Of a stretch of DNA of 38,602 nt, positions 1-9,155 are shown in pieces. The notes beneath the pieces were generated by a model. That model did not search any database and was not told where the DNA came from. It saw nothing but the letters and a program-made list of their open reading frames with translations. Source of the DNA: Saprospiraceae bacterium (GTDB lineage Bacteria; Bacteroidota; Bacteroidia; Chitinophagales; Saprospiraceae). Both the position numbers and the translations under genes were made by a program. Location of the stretch: contig JAHQWA010000540.1 of assembly GCA_019634045.1 (NCBI GenBank), positions 1 through 38,602 on the forward strand. Reading direction: 5' to 3'. The first letter of the stretch is position 1. The number at the start of each line of letters is the position of its first letter.

Positions 1-417
1 ATTACTTTCTCTAAATAAATCGACTGAATTGAGAATACCTCGAAGGTAGATGAAGTAATCCTCTTGATTGAGTTGATTCTTGTACGGGGAGTCTACGAGA
101 ATATTATTCAATTGATTTTCAAAAGAAGTTATCCTAGGAGCCAATTCCTGTACCGCATATTGGTACCGGTCAGCTGCCTCCTTGTCCCCGCTATTTACTG
201 TGATTTTAATATAGCGCCATGCAAACGACTCGCTAACTACCGCATCCAGTTCAGATCTATCTTTAATCCATTCTTCTAAATCTTGTACACTGTCAATAGG
301 TCGTTCTAATAGGTCGTCGTAGTATGGTTTTAATTCGCCCCAAACCGTTAGCTCAAAATTACGGGGTAGAAATTTTTGCCGTCTAGGTTCAGGTACCGTA
401 AGCGCAGTAGCTCTCAT
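1..417 (-). CDS. M3 family oligoendopeptidase, N-terminal part (runs off window start)
   Basis: The reverse strand is open from the ATG at 417 to position 1, giving 139 residues with no stop. The protein begins MRATALTVPEPRRQKFLPR and continues with ELKPYYDDLLERPIDSV and EEWIKDRSELDAVVSES. This reads like the N-terminal helical region of the Bacteroidota M3 (thimet/oligoendopeptidase F-like) zinc peptidases, which degrade oligopeptides in the cytoplasm. The HExxH zinc site would lie well downstream, outside the window, so the catalytic part cannot be seen. An in-frame TAG lies 15 codons upstream and no other ATG lies between, which fixes the start. The family call is from recognition of the N-terminal pattern only. 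Confidence 0.72.
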   Translation of the reverse strand, partial: MRATALTVPEPRRQKFLPRNFELTVWGELKPYYDDLLERPIDSVQDLEEWIKDRSELDAVVSESFAWRYIKITVNSGDKEAADRYQYAVQELAPRITSFENQLNNILVDSPYKNQLNQEDYFIYLRGILNSVDLFRESN

Positions 418-550
418 ATACGTATGCTTTTGGGTGCCGTATCTGTCTGGGTTAATCCTCTAAAAAGTGAGATTATAATTGTTGTTTACGAGTAATAGTC
501 TTCAAAGTTACAAGTAACAAGGGTCGTCGTTTTCTCAAAAGTAGTGTCGT

Positions 551-967
551 TTATTCTTCTTCGTCAGTAGTAGTTTCTTTTGTAATAAGTAATCCTTTGT
601 CGTTTAGATAATTAAACCATTTGATTACTTTTTTTATATCGCCGATTAAAACTCGGTCTCTATCATAATTAGGTAATATTTCTGAAAAATAATTATTCAG
701 ATCGGCTGGACTGGCACTTGCTTTGACCGGCGGATTGCTTTCCGCTTTCTCTAGCATAGCCCCAAAAACATTCTTCAATTCGGTTGTATCGCCGTCGTCC
801 GTATAGATGCCGATGGATTCCAATGGGGTAAACTGATGCTTCCTAGCTGAGGCAAATCTTTTTTTACCGCTGGCCAGGTCTTCGATGATAAGTCCATTCC
901 CGCGATTCGCTGCCATTTTATACAACCCGGGTAGTCCACTAACTGCAATAAGATTCTCCAAATTCAT
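551..967 (-). CDS. DUF5606 family protein
   Basis: This encodes 138 residues with no signal peptide or membrane segment. The N-terminal half (MNLENLIAVSGLPGLYKM, then an IIEDLASGKK stretch and an SIGIYT strand) and the C-terminal NYFSEILPNYDRDRV and DIKKVIKWFNYL segments match the pattern of DUF5606, a small cytoplasmic protein widespread in Bacteroidota with no assigned function. The C-terminus ends in an acidic tail (TTDEEE), as is common in this family. It is preceded by a good TACCTTTG promoter element about 30 nt upstream of the ATG. It is separated by about 130 nt from the peptidase gene that follows on the same strand, so the two may or may not be co-transcribed. Confidence 0.85.
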   Translation of the reverse strand: MNLENLIAVSGLPGLYKMAANRGNGLIIEDLASGKKRFASARKHQFTPLESIGIYTDDGDTTELKNVFGAMLEKAESNPPVKASASPADLNNYFSEILPNYDRDRVLIGDIKKVIKWFNYLNDKGLLITKETTTDEEE

Positions 968-1428
968 AGTGATTGAATATCAATTTGTTTGCCGGCAAAG
1001 GTACAAACAAAAGGGCAATTAAGGACGAAAGGATTTAATGTCCGTGGCTAGAAATCGGATTTGGTTGAAATCCAAACTATTAAAGGGGTAAAGTGTGTCA
1101 CATGGTGTAAAACCTCAGATGGCGATGGTGGGGGTAAGCTTCTGGCTTTCCGGGAGGTGTGATAACTCTACGGTAAAAATAGAGAAAAAAACCTATAGGT
1201 CAAAAAAAAATGTGATAATTCTTGGAAGGCTTTCTAACAACAATAGACAGCCGATTTTTTCGGCGCTCTACTTACGATTTTTGAGGCGTCAATCCCGCCG
1301 CCAACAACCTCAAACAGTTACCGGATCAAATAAGAAATACTTGCCAAGGCTATCTCCCTGGCAGACAATTTCTTGGCAAAAAAGAAGGGCTAAATATGGA
1401 AGAAATTCCTGCCCCCCATCTTCACTCC
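968..1428. other. Non-coding spacer with a weak inverted repeat
   Basis: This 460-bp gap lies between the DUF5606 gene and the end of the E1 gene. The open frames across it have low-complexity, K/R/Q-rich translations without recognisable domains and are not accepted as genes. Besides the promoter near 1000, the only structure seen is the perfect 8-bp inverted repeat TTGCCAAG (1341-1348) / CTTGGCAA (1372-1379) with a 23-nt loop. It lies about 50 nt past the E1 stop codon, so it could be a weak transcript end for E1. It lacks a convincing T-run. Confidence 0.3.
996..1003 (-). promoter_or_regulatory. Bacteroidota -7 promoter element for the DUF5606 gene
   Basis: On the minus strand this reads TACCTTTG, an exact match to the Bacteroidota sigma-ABfr -7 consensus TAnnTTTG. 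It lies about 29 nt upstream of the ATG at 967. No clear -33 TTTG is seen at the standard 19-21 nt spacing, so the assignment rests on the -7 box and its position. Confidence 0.45.
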
Positions 1429-3429
1429 TTAATAGGCCAAAAGCTTTTCCAACTTTTCGCGAAGCCTGGTTTTGGGTAAAAAATCAGCTTCTAAAGCGGT
1501 GGAAAAAGGTACGGGCGTATCTAAGCTAGCAGCCCGCATGACGGGCGCATCCAATTGATCAAATAGATGTTCTGCAATATAAGCAGAGAGCTCGCCTCCA
1601 ATACCGCCGAATAGTGTATCCTCATGTAGAATCAGGACTTTATTGGTCTTAGACACGGTTTCTCTTATTGCCTCATAATCAATTGGTAAGAGTGTTCTCA
1701 GGTCCAGAATATCCGCAGAAATATCCCATTCCTCCACAAGCGTTTTGGCCCAGTGTACGCCCATGCCATAGGTAATGATTGAGACATCCTCTCCTTCCTG
1801 GACTAAACGGGCTTTCCCAATCGGAAGAGTATAATAATCCGTGGGGACTTCCTCACTTATGCTTCGGTATAAGCCCTTATGCTCAAAGAACAAAATGGGA
1901 TTAGGGTCCTCGAAGGCCGCCAGGAGTAACCCTTTAGCTTCCGTTGGGCTAGAGGGATAGAGCACTTTTAGACCTGGAGTATGAGTAAACCAGGCTTCAT
2001 TACTTTGACTGTGGTAAGGTCCAGCCCCCATACCGCCGCCGGTTGGCATGCGCACTACTACATCAGCGGACTGCCCCCAACGATAATGAAGTTTAGCTAA
2101 ATTATTGACGATCTGATTGAAGCCACAACTCACAAAATCTGCAAATTGCATTTCAACCATCGCCTTCCCCCCCTTGAGCGATAGCCCCAAACCAACTCCG
2201 ACGATTGCACTTTCGCAAAGCGGGGTATTGCGTACCCGATCCCCTCCAAAATCCGTCACAAAACCATCCGTCACCTTAAATACCCCGCCATAATCTCCAA
2301 TATCCTGTCCCATCAATACCAGATCCGAGTGTTGCTCCATTGCCTGATGCAAGCCTTGAGAAATGGCATCCACAAAACGTAGAGCTTTAGTAGCGGGAGA
2401 GCTAGGTTCTACCACAATTTGATCAAAAGAAGCATAGACATCTCTCAATTCCTGCCTGCGATCGACCTCCACAGGAGGAGCTTCATCCGCAAGTTTGAGC
2501 GCTACTTCGATCTCTTTCTTCATACTGGCCTGAAAGTCGGCAATTTCTTTTTCCGTCAGCAGTCCTTCTTGCAGTAAATAGTGCTCAAAGTTTTGAATCG
2601 GATCTTTCTGAGCCCAGGTATCCATCAGGTCTTTGGGTACGTACTTTGTGCCGGAGGCTTCCTCATGTCCACGCATCCTAAAGGTCCGACACTCCAAAAG
2701 GATGGGTTCAGGGTTCTTTCTCAGCTCTTCGGCTATGTCCTGGATGCGCTGGTATACTTCCACGATATTATTCCCATCCAAAATCTCAGACCGCATTCCA
2801 TAACCGAGGCCACGATCCGCCAAATTTTCACAGCGGTATTGTTCCTGTACCGGCGTAGAAAGACCGTATCCATTATTTTCAATTACGAAGATGACGGGCA
2901 GTTGCCAAACCGCAGCAACATTCAGGGCTTCGTGGAATTCTCCTTCGCTAGTGCCTCCATCTCCAGTAAAAGCCAAGGCTACCTTTTGCTCCCCCTTTAA
3001 TTTGTGCCAAAGCCCTACCCCACCTGCCAGTGACAGTTGCGGTCCTAAATGAGAAATCATTCCAACGATCCCGTGCTCTATGCTTCCGAAGTGAAAAGAC
3101 CGATCTCTGCCCTTGGTAAAACCCATATCTTTTCCTTGCCATTGTCCAAATAGCCGGTGCAAGGGAACCTCCCGTGCCGTAAACACCCCCAGGTTTCTAT
3201 GCAAAGTGAAGATCAACTCATCTGGCTGCATGGCCATCGTAGCCCCTACGGAAATGGCCTCTTGACCGATGCCAGAAAACCATTTGCTCACCTTGCCTCT
3301 GCGCAAAAGCTTTAGCATTTTCTCCTCGATCATTCTAGGACGCAGTAGGTTGAAATACAATTGCTGCAAAGTTTCGTCTGTCAGGTCCTTTCTATCAAAA
3401 GTCATGAAGGACTTCGTTTTCGTAGCCAT
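1429..3429 (-). CDS. Fused alpha/beta E1 component of a 2-oxo acid dehydrogenase
   Basis: This is a thiamine-diphosphate-dependent decarboxylase E1 in which the alpha and beta subunits form one 666-residue chain. The alpha half carries the TPP/Mg motif, starting GDGGTSEGEFHEAL and ending in ENNGYGLS about 30 residues later. The Ser/Arg-rich GTKYVPKDL region follows. The beta half starts near residue 350 (ATKALRFVDAISQGL, LMGQDIGDYGGVFKVTDGF) and ends with the transketolase C-terminal domain (KVLILHEDTLFGGIGGELSA). Fused E1 proteins of this kind in Bacteroidota are annotated as branched-chain 2-oxo acid or pyruvate dehydrogenase; the sequence alone does not settle the substrate. No E2 or E3 gene is in view. 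An upstream in-frame ATG at 3477 would add 16 residues (MCPFSTTASRI...) that look non-homologous, so the ATG at 3429 (MATKTKSFMTF) is preferred. Confidence 0.9.
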   Translation of the reverse strand: MATKTKSFMTFDRKDLTDETLQQLYFNLLRPRMIEEKMLKLLRRGKVSKWFSGIGQEAISVGATMAMQPDELIFTLHRNLGVFTAREVPLHRLFGQWQGKDMGFTKGRDRSFHFGSIEHGIVGMISHLGPQLSLAGGVGLWHKLKGEQKVALAFTGDGGTSEGEFHEALNVAAVWQLPVIFVIENNGYGLSTPVQEQYRCENLADRGLGYGMRSEILDGNNIVEVYQRIQDIAEELRKNPEPILLECRTFRMRGHEEASGTKYVPKDLMDTWAQKDPIQNFEHYLLQEGLLTEKEIADFQASMKKEIEVALKLADEAPPVEVDRRQELRDVYASFDQIVVEPSSPATKALRFVDAISQGLHQAMEQHSDLVLMGQDIGDYGGVFKVTDGFVTDFGGDRVRNTPLCESAIVGVGLGLSLKGGKAMVEMQFADFVSCGFNQIVNNLAKLHYRWGQSADVVVRMPTGGGMGAGPYHSQSNEAWFTHTPGLKVLYPSSPTEAKGLLLAAFEDPNPILFFEHKGLYRSISEEVPTDYYTLPIGKARLVQEGEDVSIITYGMGVHWAKTLVEEWDISADILDLRTLLPIDYEAIRETVSKTNKVLILHEDTLFGGIGGELSAYIAEHLFDQLDAPVMRAASLDTPVPFSTALEADFLPKTRLREKLEKLLAY

Positions 3430-3477
3430 AGGCGGTTTGTTGTCAATTCGGCTTGCAGTCGTTGAGAAAGGGCACAC

Positions 3478-3889
3478 CCCTACAAGCTATAATTTGGAAT
3501 AAGAACTGGTTAGGTAAATGGGTGATTAAAAAATCGGAGTAAAGGTAAAAGAAATCTCAATCTAGCAACAGGCCTTCTACTCAAATTTTCTGATCGGCGC
3601 CATTTGGGCGGTAGGGGGTCAAAGTGCTAGGCAGGCGACACTTGCCCCCTTGTGATAGTTTCGTTATAATTTTGTGATAAATCCACATCTCTCTAGCTCT
3701 AATTTTGTGTGCATAACAAAGACAGGATAACAAGCGCGAATATCCCAAGATTCTAGAACTACCTACAACGTACCGATAACGAGAATTAGGTTCTTTCTAT
3801 TGAAGGAACATACAGTCATCCTTGGACTACATTAACAATGCCACTCTTCAACAAGTAGGCGTAAACTAACATTCATTAAAATTACCATC
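3478..3889. other. Divergent intergenic region with a G/C-rich hairpin
   Basis: This gap separates the E1 gene (minus) from the giant repeat protein (plus). It holds an imperfect inverted repeat, GGGGGtCAAaGTG (3614-3626) against CACTTGCCCCC (3639-3649), about 20 nt before a pair of TAATTTTG boxes. The hairpin sits upstream of the promoter-like boxes and lacks a long T-run, so it could be an operator rather than a terminator. From the second box to the ATG there would be a leader of about 175 nt. Nothing coding was found. Confidence 0.3.
3667..3707 (+). promoter_or_regulatory. Two TAATTTTG -7 boxes upstream of the giant repeat protein
   Basis: TAATTTTG occurs at 3667-3674 and again at 3700-3707, both matching the Bacteroidota TAnnTTTG -7 consensus and both followed by TG. 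Candidate TTG -33 boxes are at 3642-3644 (22-nt spacing to the first box) and at the first box itself (about 25 nt before the second). Spacing is not ideal for either, so these are candidate start sites only. Confidence 0.35.
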
Positions 3890-6800
3890 ATGACAGAAAC
3901 TTTATCCTTTTGGACAAGGGTAGGGCTACTCTCCTTTATCCTAGCCTTAAGCTTTCAACTTTCACTACATGCAACACCTGAACCTCCTAATACTGACGCT
4001 GAAGAAACAATTTCCTGTGATGTAGACGGCGGCTATCTATCTGATCGCTGGCTACGCACAGAACGAGTCATTTGCGCTGGAGATGGCAATGAAGACCCGA
4101 TTGAGGTTTTAGTACGCCACGCCTACGGACCTAGCTCTGCTTGGGTAATTACGGATCCGAATGGGAATATCCTCGGCATTCCTCCAGGTCCTCCCTTTGA
4201 TCTAGAAGGAGCCGGCCAGGGCACTTGCCTAGTTTGGCATGTGAGCTTCGACGGTGATTTGAGTGGCGTCGAAGTTGGTAAAAATGCCAACGACATTGAA
4301 GGTTGTTACGACCTTTCCAATCCACTCACTATCTATCGCAATGGGGTAAATGGTGGTACCATTAGCACCAATGACCCTACTCAGATCTGCGCCGGTGACG
4401 GGCAAGCAGATCTAATTGACGTTTATGTAGAAGGATCTGAAGGTCCTGAAGCTGCTTGGGTAATTACTGACCAAGCTGGAAAAATCCTTGGCCTCCCAGC
4501 CGCTCCTCCGTTCAACTTCGAAGGTGCAGGTGAAGGGGTTTGCCTAATTTGGTACTTGAGATACGAGGGCCCGATCGACGGCCTTGCCATGGGCAAAAAT
4601 GCCAATGAATTCCGCGGCTGCTACGACCTTTCCAATCCAATTACAGTATATAGAGATGGCGTTGACGGCGGATATTTAACTACTGCCGGCGGCATGACCG
4701 AGAAAACCATTTGTGCAGGTGATGGCGAATCCGATGCCTTTGACGTGAATTTGACCGGAGTGGCAGGTGCGAATTCTGCTTGGGTCATCACGGACGATGC
4801 CTTGAACATATTAGCCCTTCCTCCTTCTCCCCCTTTTGACCTGGAAGGCGCCGGTGCAGGTACTTGTTTAATCTGGCACTTAAGTTATGAAGACGGTTTG
4901 ATGGGTGCCGCAGTTGGCATGAATGCCGCCAACCTGGATGGATGCTATGATCTTTCTAACCCTATAACTGTGTACAGAGAAACGGGCGATGATTGCGAAG
5001 TCACCTGTAATGTCAGCGGTGGGCACCTAAGCACTACCGGAGGGATGACAGAAAAGATGATTTGTGCAGGTGACGGTGAATCCGACGCCTTTGATGTGAT
5101 TGTGACCGGGCAATCTAGTACTAATTCAGCCTGGGTGATTACGGATGATATGGGCAATATCCTTGCTTTACCTCCCGCTCCACCCTTTGACTTAGAAGGC
5201 GCTGGTGCTGGTACTTGCTTGATATGGTACTTGGCATTTGACGGAGCGATTGGTGGTGCTGAGGTAGGAAAGAATGCCGCGGATTTGGAAGGGTGCTACG
5301 AGTTGTCTAACCCCATCACTGTAATTCGTAAAACAGGAAGCGATTGTGATGCAGAATGCAACGTGAACGGTGGCTACTTAACGGATGGCCACTTGAGAAC
5401 TGGACGCGTAATCTGCGCAGGAGATGGTGATTCTGATGCCTTTGATGTCAACTTATCTGGGCAAATGGGAGAGAACTCTGCCTGGGTAATCACGGATCCA
5501 AACGGAAACATCTTAGGATTACCTGCTGCTCCACCATTTGATCTAGAAGGGGCAGGGGCAGGGACATGCCTAATCTGGCATTTGAGTTTTGATGGAGAGA
5601 TCAGTGGTGCAGAAGTAGGAAAGAATGCGGCTGACTTGGAAGGTTGCTATGACCTTTCCAATCCATATACTGTATATCGAAATGGTGTAAACGGCGGTAC
5701 GATTAGCACCAACGACCCTACACATATTTGTGCCGGTGACGGACAAGCTGATCCTATTAATGTATACGTGGAGGGTTCTGAAGGGCCCAACGCAGCTTGG
5801 GTGATCACGGACCAAGCCGGAAAAATCCTTGGCTTACCTGCGGCTCCACCTTTCGATTTAGAAGGTGCGGGAGAAGGTGTATGCTTGATCTGGTACTTGC
5901 GTTATGAAGGTCCACTAGAAGGATTGGAAATGGGCAAAAATGCGAATGACTTCCGTGGTTGCTATGACCTTTCTAATCCAATTACGGTATATCGCGACGG
6001 TGTTGATGGTGGCTACCTGACTACCGCAGGTGGTATGACCGAGAAGACGATTTGTGCAGGCGATGGCGAATCTGATGCTTTCGATGTAAATCTAACTGGT
6101 GTATCCGGAGCGAATTCTGCTTGGGTCATCACCGATGATGCCTTAAACATTTTAGCGCTTCCACCAGCTCCACCATTTGACCTAGAAGGTGCCGGGGCAG
6201 GGACTTGCTTGATCTGGCATTTGAGCTTTGAAGATGGATTGATGGGCGCGGCAGTTGGCATGAATGCAGCAAACCTCGAAGGATGTTATGACCTTTCGAA
6301 CCCGATTACGGTGTATCGTCAAACGGGTGATGATTGCGAAGAAGTATGTGACGTAAGCGGAGGACACCTGACAACGGCAGGCGGTATGACCGAAAAAGTT
6401 ATCTGTGCAGGGGATGGAGAATCTGATGCCTTTGACGTAATTGTAACGGGACAATCCAGCCCTAGTTCTGCCTGGGTCATCACGGATGACATGGGCAATA
6501 TCTTGGCCCTTCCACCAGCTCCACCGTTTGATCTAGAAGGTGCAGGTGCAGGGACTTGTTTGATCTGGTACTTGGCATTTGACGGAGAGATTAGCGGTGC
6601 TGAGGTAGGTAGTAATGCTGCTGACCTGGAAGGATGCTACGAGCTTTCCAATCCAATTACTGTAATCCGTAAAACTGGAAGTGATTGCGAAATGGATTGC
6701 GATGTGAACGGAGGCTACTTGACAGATGCCTGGCTAAGAACACAACGCGTAATTTGTGCCGGTGACGGTGATTCTGACGCCTTTAATGTTAGACTTTCTG

Positions 6801-8971
6801 GACAAATGGGAAGCAACTCTGCTTGGGTAATTACGGATGATGCCGGAAATATTTTAGCACTACCTCCTTCCCCACCATTTGATCTAGAAGGAGCTGGTTC
6901 AGGCGTTTGCCTCATCTGGCACCTAAGCTATGATGGTGAAATTAGCGGCGCGGAGGTAGGCATGAATGCTGCTGATCTAGAAGGTTGCTATGACCTTTCT
7001 AATCCCTATACAGTTTACCGAAATGGTGTAAATGGAGGTACCATTAGCACCAATGATAATACACACATTTGCGCTGGCGATGGACAAGCTGATTACATTG
7101 ATGTCTACGTAGAAGGTTCGGAAGGACCAAATGCCGCTTGGGTGATTACTGACCAAGCTGGAAAAATTCTTGGTCTACCCGCTGCTCCACCCTTCAACTT
7201 TGAAGGTGCAGGCGAAGGTGTATGCTTGATCTGGTACTTGCGCTATGAAGGACCTATCGATGGTCTAGCAATGGGTAAGAATGCCAACGACTTCCGCGGC
7301 TGCTATGACCTTTCCAACCCCATTACGGTATATCGTGACGGAGTAGACGGCGGGCAGTTGACTACAGCTGGCGGAATGACAGAGAAAACGATTTGTGCGG
7401 GTGATGGCGTTTCAGATGCTTTCGATGTAAACTTGACAGGAGCCACCGGGGCTAATTCAGCTTGGGTGATTACTGACGATGCACTTAATATCTTGGCCCT
7501 TCCACCTGCTCCACCATTCGACTTAGAAGGTGCAGGTGCAGGTACTTGTTTGATCTGGCACTTGAGCTTTGAAGATGGATTAATGGGTGCAGCTGTAGGC
7601 ATGAATGCTGCTGATCTAGAAGGTTGCTATGACCTCTCTAATCCAATCACAGTATACCGAGAAACTGGTGAGGACTGTAGTCAATGCGAGGTCGAAGTAG
7701 GCGACATTTACCTTGCAGGCGGAGGTACAAGCACTTCTATCTGTGTGGATGGAAACCCTGACCCACTTGACATTGTAACCTCTGGAGGAACACCTAATGT
7801 TTCTACTGGTTGGATTATTACCGATGACTTGGGCAATATCCTTGCCTTGCCTGCTGGCCCTCCATTTGATCTTGATGGTGCGGGTGTAGGGGTTTGCGAG
7901 ATTTGGTATATCCGCTACGAAACCCTTACAGGTAGAATGGTCGGAAATAACCTCTCTGACCTAGAAGGTTGCTATGCCCTTTCTAACCCTGTCACCGTAA
8001 CCAGAGAAGCTCCAGATGGAGGTATGGTAAGTCTACTAGACGGATCAACTACCTATACCGGAACAGCCGGCAACATTGTTTTTGATGTAAAACACACAAC
8101 CGCTGCTCCTAATCTAAGCTACTGGTACATTATTACGGATGACAACGATTACATCCTTGGTTTCATGAATTCTGCAAATGGTAATACCCTTGATCTAAGC
8201 GTTGCGCCTCCAGGTGAATGCCATATCTGGGGATGGAGTTACCGAGGTTTGTCCGATCCAGTAATGGGTGAGCATATCTCTACACTTGCTGATGATGACT
8301 GCGAGGATATCTCTGACAACTTTGTCAGAATCATCCGCGAAGATGGAGACTGCGCAGTAGATGGTGGACACATTTACACCAATGATGCCACAACCATCTG
8401 TGCTGGCGATGGTGAGGAAGACTATGTAGACGTGAACTTGAGTGGTGCTGATGGCGCTAACTCCGCATGGGTAATCACAGATGATGCTGGATACATTCTT
8501 GCCCTACCTGCTGCTCCGCCATTCAATTTCGAAGGTGCTGGAGAAGGAGTATGTCTGATCTGGCACTTGAGCTTTGACGGTGCGATTAGTGGCGCTGAAG
8601 TCGGTCAAAATGCTGCTGACTTAGAAGGTTGCTACGAGCTGTCCAACTCAATCAAAGTAATTAGAAGAACTTCAGGACAAGTCTGTGGAAGGTACAATAA
8701 CAATAGTCACAGTCTGACCGTGGATCTTGCACCAAACCCTGTAAGCAGTGATCTCCGTGTGGACATCACTATCGGCGAAGGTGGCAATTTCAGAACCAGT
8801 ACTATTGAAATCATGACCTCTGTGGGTCGTAGAGTATACCGAAGAACAGAAGCTACCTACGATGGAGACAACCGAGTAAACATCAATGTCTCTGACCTAC
8901 AGCCTGGCGTATACTTCTTACGGGTAAGAAATGGTAGCCAGCGCGAAGTGGTTCGCTTCGTAAAACAATAA
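3890..8971 (+). CDS. Giant secreted repeat protein with 14 tandem domains and T9SS sorting domain
   Basis: The product is 1693 residues. An N-terminal signal peptide (hydrophobic core LLSFILALSFQLSLHA) is followed by 14 domains of about 105-117 residues from residue 43 to 1592, and by a C-terminal type IX sorting domain from about residue 1608 (LAPNPVSSDLRV, then SVGRRVYRR and LQPGVYFLRVRNG). Each domain follows the pattern ICAGDG..D...V, AWVITD..GNILALP..PPFDLEGAGAG, CLIWHLSF, VG.NAADLEGCYDLSNPITV.R, with three conserved cysteines. I do not recognise the domain by name. The protein is probably exported across the outer membrane and attached or released by T9SS. Its function is unknown; adhesion or surface-layer roles are guesses. 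Domain 12 is diverged, 13 keeps only the outline, and 14 returns to the consensus. The gene ends at a strong terminator and appears monocistronic. Confidence 0.93.
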   Translation: MTETLSFWTRVGLLSFILALSFQLSLHATPEPPNTDAEETISCDVDGGYLSDRWLRTERVICAGDGNEDPIEVLVRHAYGPSSAWVITDPNGNILGIPPGPPFDLEGAGQGTCLVWHVSFDGDLSGVEVGKNANDIEGCYDLSNPLTIYRNGVNGGTISTNDPTQICAGDGQADLIDVYVEGSEGPEAAWVITDQAGKILGLPAAPPFNFEGAGEGVCLIWYLRYEGPIDGLAMGKNANEFRGCYDLSNPITVYRDGVDGGYLTTAGGMTEKTICAGDGESDAFDVNLTGVAGANSAWVITDDALNILALPPSPPFDLEGAGAGTCLIWHLSYEDGLMGAAVGMNAANLDGCYDLSNPITVYRETGDDCEVTCNVSGGHLSTTGGMTEKMICAGDGESDAFDVIVTGQSSTNSAWVITDDMGNILALPPAPPFDLEGAGAGTCLIWYLAFDGAIGGAEVGKNAADLEGCYELSNPITVIRKTGSDCDAECNVNGGYLTDGHLRTGRVICAGDGDSDAFDVNLSGQMGENSAWVITDPNGNILGLPAAPPFDLEGAGAGTCLIWHLSFDGEISGAEVGKNAADLEGCYDLSNPYTVYRNGVNGGTISTNDPTHICAGDGQADPINVYVEGSEGPNAAWVITDQAGKILGLPAAPPFDLEGAGEGVCLIWYLRYEGPLEGLEMGKNANDFRGCYDLSNPITVYRDGVDGGYLTTAGGMTEKTICAGDGESDAFDVNLTGVSGANSAWVITDDALNILALPPAPPFDLEGAGAGTCLIWHLSFEDGLMGAAVGMNAANLEGCYDLSNPITVYRQTGDDCEEVCDVSGGHLTTAGGMTEKVICAGDGESDAFDVIVTGQSSPSSAWVITDDMGNILALPPAPPFDLEGAGAGTCLIWYLAFDGEISGAEVGSNAADLEGCYELSNPITVIRKTGSDCEMDCDVNGGYLTDAWLRTQRVICAGDGDSDAFNVRLSGQMGSNSAWVITDDAGNILALPPSPPFDLEGAGSGVCLIWHLSYDGEISGAEVGMNAADLEGCYDLSNPYTVYRNGVNGGTISTNDNTHICAGDGQADYIDVYVEGSEGPNAAWVITDQAGKILGLPAAPPFNFEGAGEGVCLIWYLRYEGPIDGLAMGKNANDFRGCYDLSNPITVYRDGVDGGQLTTAGGMTEKTICAGDGVSDAFDVNLTGATGANSAWVITDDALNILALPPAPPFDLEGAGAGTCLIWHLSFEDGLMGAAVGMNAADLEGCYDLSNPITVYRETGEDCSQCEVEVGDIYLAGGGTSTSICVDGNPDPLDIVTSGGTPNVSTGWIITDDLGNILALPAGPPFDLDGAGVGVCEIWYIRYETLTGRMVGNNLSDLEGCYALSNPVTVTREAPDGGMVSLLDGSTTYTGTAGNIVFDVKHTTAAPNLSYWYIITDDNDYILGFMNSANGNTLDLSVAPPGECHIWGWSYRGLSDPVMGEHISTLADDDCEDISDNFVRIIREDGDCAVDGGHIYTNDATTICAGDGEEDYVDVNLSGADGANSAWVITDDAGYILALPAAPPFNFEGAGEGVCLIWHLSFDGAISGAEVGQNAADLEGCYELSNSIKVIRRTSGQVCGRYNNNSHSLTVDLAPNPVSSDLRVDITIGEGGNFRTSTIEIMTSVGRRVYRRTEATYDGDNRVNINVSDLQPGVYFLRVRNGSQREVVRFVKQ
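4016..8665 (+). repeat. Coding tandem repeat with a four-domain, 1341-bp higher-order period
   Basis: The 14 domains fall into four types (A, B, C, D) arranged ABCD-ABCD-ABC plus three odd units. The first two super-units, 4016-5356 and 5357-6697, are both exactly 1341 bp (447 codons). The third starts at 6698 and keeps A, B and C to about 7684. Type A carries a WLRT or HLRT segment and RVICAGDG, type B carries GVNGGTISTND and VYVEGSEGP, type C carries TTAGGMTEKTICAGDG, and type D carries SGGHL and VIVTGQSS. The A-B and B-C linkers are short (NGVNGG, DGVDGG). The C-D and D-A linkers are longer and contain a pair of cysteines (for example TGDDCEVTC, TGSDCDAEC). Copies differ at many third codon positions while the amino acids stay the same. 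Confidence 0.9.
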
Positions 8972-9106
8972 TTGTAAGAAAGAAGTGCAACGTACGAAGT
9001 CGGAAATCTTGACCTAGATGGAGATGCAATAGTCTCTTCACGTTTCCGAATTTGCACTTCCACTTTCGAACATAAACGCTTAGTAATTGCTGACAATTGA
9101 TGTGAC

Positions 9107-9135
9107 GCCCGCCTCTTCGGAGGTGGGCTTTTTTT
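9107..9135 (+). terminator. Rho-independent terminator of the giant repeat protein gene
   Basis: The 9-bp stem GCCCGCCTC / GAGGTGGGC (one G-U pair) closes a TTCG tetraloop and is followed directly by seven T residues. It lies about 135 nt past the stop codon at 8971. Confidence 0.9.
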
Positions 9136-9155
9136 ATGAAAGGAGGCCCTACAGC

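Noticed and set aside
64..279. Plus-strand open frame at the window start
   Set aside because: It lies opposite the M3 peptidase N-terminal region, which has the recognisable protein pattern.
1095..1529. Plus-strand open frame of 144 codons over the end of the E1 gene
   Set aside because: Its translation is rich in K, R, Q and S without domain character, and it overlaps the conserved C-terminus of the E1 protein on the other strand.
4423..7602. Series of minus-strand open frames inside the giant repeat gene
   Set aside because: They recur once per repeat unit with the same proline/serine-rich translation, which is the mirror of the real coding repeat.
4016..8665. CRISPR array or satellite DNA as an explanation of the long repeats
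   Set aside because: Units are 315-351 bp, in one continuous reading frame, vary mostly at third codon positions, and have no spacer-repeat alternation.
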